Origin: JBLYYQ01 sp048550035 | Lineage (GTDB): Bacteria > Nitrospinota_A > UBA7883 > JBLYYQ01 | Length of the DNA: 7,171 nucleotides | Reading direction: 5' to 3' | Assembly: GCA_048550035.1 (NCBI GenBank) | Contig: JBLYYQ010000041.1 | Span: forward strand, 1 to 7,171 | Part shown: piece after piece, positions 6,318 through 7,171 of the stretch | How the letters are laid out: each line of letters opens with the position of its first letter | Numbering within the stretch: position 1 is the first letter of the stretch | Notes under the pieces: model-generated | What the model saw: the letters and a program-made list of their open reading frames with translations, nothing else | The model's database searches: none | Told to the model about the DNA's origin: nothing | Made by a program: the position numbers and the translations under genes

Positions 6318-6770
6318 ATGCCAGAGCAAAGACTTAGTAAAATATTAAATTATAGAAAAAGTTTAGAGAGCCAAGCCAGGCAATCTTTCGTTGAGGTTTC
6401 TAACAGACTTAATGATGAGAAAATTAAATTAGAATCAATTAATTCTTTACTAAAAAATCTCAGAAGAAAGAAGGAAAAGTCATTTAATTTTTTTACACAT
6501 TCAAACTTATCTTTAATCTACAGTAACTACGCAGAAGGGTTAAAGATAGAGCTTGAAAATAAAAATGGAGTCATTAATTCGATTCAATTAGAAAAAGCAG
6601 CTGCGGCAGATAATTTAATTAGCAAAACTAAAGAGCGGAAAGTCTTAAAGAGCTATATTGAAAAATCAAATGAACAACAGAAAAAAAAGGATCTGCAACG
6701 TGAGGAACAAATCTTAGACGAGCTCTCCATTCGGATCGATTCTTTAGCTGATAATCATGAAAAGTTATAA
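6318..6770 (+). CDS. fliJ: Flagellar export chaperone / FliI central-stalk protein FliJ
   Basis: FliJ is a small coiled-coil protein that sits in the centre of the FliI ring, like F1 γ. It links the ATPase to FlhA and escorts chaperones of late substrates. The 150-aa product is of family size and almost entirely helical. An N-terminal helix starts RLSKILNYRKSLESQAR (about 5-21) and runs to about 58. A turn region with SFNFFTHSNLSLIYSNY follows at 55-71, and the second long charged helix covers about 72-140. The C-terminal stretch QQKKKDLQREEQILDEL (about 120-136) resembles the basic/acidic end of known FliJ. Sequence conservation in FliJ is poor, so the call leans on its position directly after fliI, its length and the coiled-coil pattern. 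ATG 6318 has AAAGGA six bases upstream. Its end overlaps the next gene by 14 bases. Confidence 0.88.
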   Translation: MPEQRLSKILNYRKSLESQARQSFVEVSNRLNDEKIKLESINSLLKNLRRKKEKSFNFFTHSNLSLIYSNYAEGLKIELENKNGVINSIQLEKAAAADNLISKTKERKVLKSYIEKSNEQQKKKDLQREEQILDELSIRIDSLADNHEKL

Positions 6771-7171
6771 AAATAGTTTTCAAAAGTTGATAATCAATCT
6801 GATTTTCTTTTTTATGATTTTCTTTGTCATGGGATTCTCGGCACGCTATTACATGAAAATTAATGGATTAAAATTAAGTACGGAGTTTCCACTTGCCTTT
6901 GCCGAAGAGCAAGATCAGCTGTCCGATAAAAAGGAATCTAAAACTAATTCACTTGATATTGAACTATGGAATGAACTTCAAAAAAGAGAGTTGAAACTTA
7001 ATAATAAGGAACAAGAGCTAAAAGATCTACAAGATACGTTAAATTCGATCAAAGATCAGATACGTAAAGAGACTAATCAATTACAAGCAATTCATATTGC
7101 AATAGAGGAGTCTATTAATATTCGTGATGATTTAGATAAAGATTCAATCGATAAATTGGCAAAGGCATATG
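6757..7171 (+). CDS. MotE/YlxF-like membrane-anchored coiled-coil protein, 5' part (cut by window edge)
   Basis: The visible 138 residues start at ATG 6757 with MKSYKNSFQKLI. A single strong membrane helix lies at about 11-30 (LIINLIFFFMIFFVMGFSAR), preceded by lysines, which suggests an N-in anchor with the rest in the periplasm. A polar linker covers about 45-68. A coiled coil rich in Leu, Lys, Glu and Gln follows at about 69-118. The last visible residues are DKDSIDKLAKAY, which resemble the beginning of the MgtE-N-like domain that closes MotE and YlxF proteins. Genes of this type often follow fliJ; MotE of Sinorhizobium is described as a periplasmic chaperone for the motility protein MotC. 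The call is inferred from architecture, the final motif and gene order, because most of the diagnostic domain lies beyond the window. It overlaps fliJ by 14 bases and lacks a clear ribosome site, so translational coupling is likely. Confidence 0.7.
   Translation, partial: MKSYKNSFQKLIINLIFFFMIFFVMGFSARYYMKINGLKLSTEFPLAFAEEQDQLSDKKESKTNSLDIELWNELQKRELKLNNKEQELKDLQDTLNSIKDQIRKETNQLQAIHIAIEESINIRDDLDKDSIDKLAKAY

Noticed and set aside
1..7171. CRISPR arrays, insertion sequences, tRNA or rRNA genes, defence or toxin-antitoxin modules
   Set aside because: No direct-repeat series, terminal inverted repeats with transposase, RNA gene signatures or such protein motifs were seen; coding sequence covers nearly the whole window.

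Overview
The window is a chromosomal segment dominated by one long rightward flagellar operon, with a leftward housekeeping pair at its left end. The genes point to a flagellated, moderately AT-rich Gram-negative bacterium. A σ54-type (-24/-12) promoter in front of a basal-body operon is typical of proteobacterial flagellar hierarchies. The lineage cannot be fixed from the sequence. The fliJ-to-motE/ylxF-like gene order differs from the fliJ-fliK order of enteric gammaproteobacteria, so a deltaproteobacterium-like or other deep proteobacterial lineage is a low-confidence guess.

Left part (1-1073, minus strand): the N-terminal 165 residues of FtsY, the signal recognition particle receptor GTPase, run off the left edge. 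Nineteen bases upstream of ftsY lies an unrecognised multi-pass membrane protein read in the same direction. Its 5' end is uncertain: there is no ATG at the apparent start, and an 8-base homopolymer separates the ORF from a better upstream ATG in another frame.

Divergent intergenic region (about 1074-1166): it contains a near-consensus σ54 element (TGGCAT-N5-TTGCTT, GG-N10-GC) at 1096-1113, pointing right toward flgC. A possible σ70 -10 box (TATAAT) points left.

Right part (1167-7171, plus strand): flgC, fliF, fliG, fliH, fliI, fliJ and a partial motE/ylxF-like gene, packed with short gaps or overlaps. Together they encode a proximal rod protein (FlgC), the MS-ring (FliF), the rotor/switch protein (FliG), the export ATPase complex (FliH-FliI-FliJ), and a membrane-anchored coiled-coil protein of the MotE/YlxF type. 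The usual partners flgB (before flgC) and fliE (between flgC and fliF) are absent here. Several genes begin with TTG or GTG, and Shine-Dalgarno placement argues for later starts of fliH and fliI than the longest ORFs. A perfect 21-bp AT-rich palindrome overlaps the fliI stop codon in the only sizeable gap of the operon.

No mobile element, CRISPR array, RNA gene or clearly novel system is visible. The most informative observations are the σ54 promoter, the unusual operon content, the unknown membrane protein with its ambiguous start, and the fliI-fliJ palindrome.
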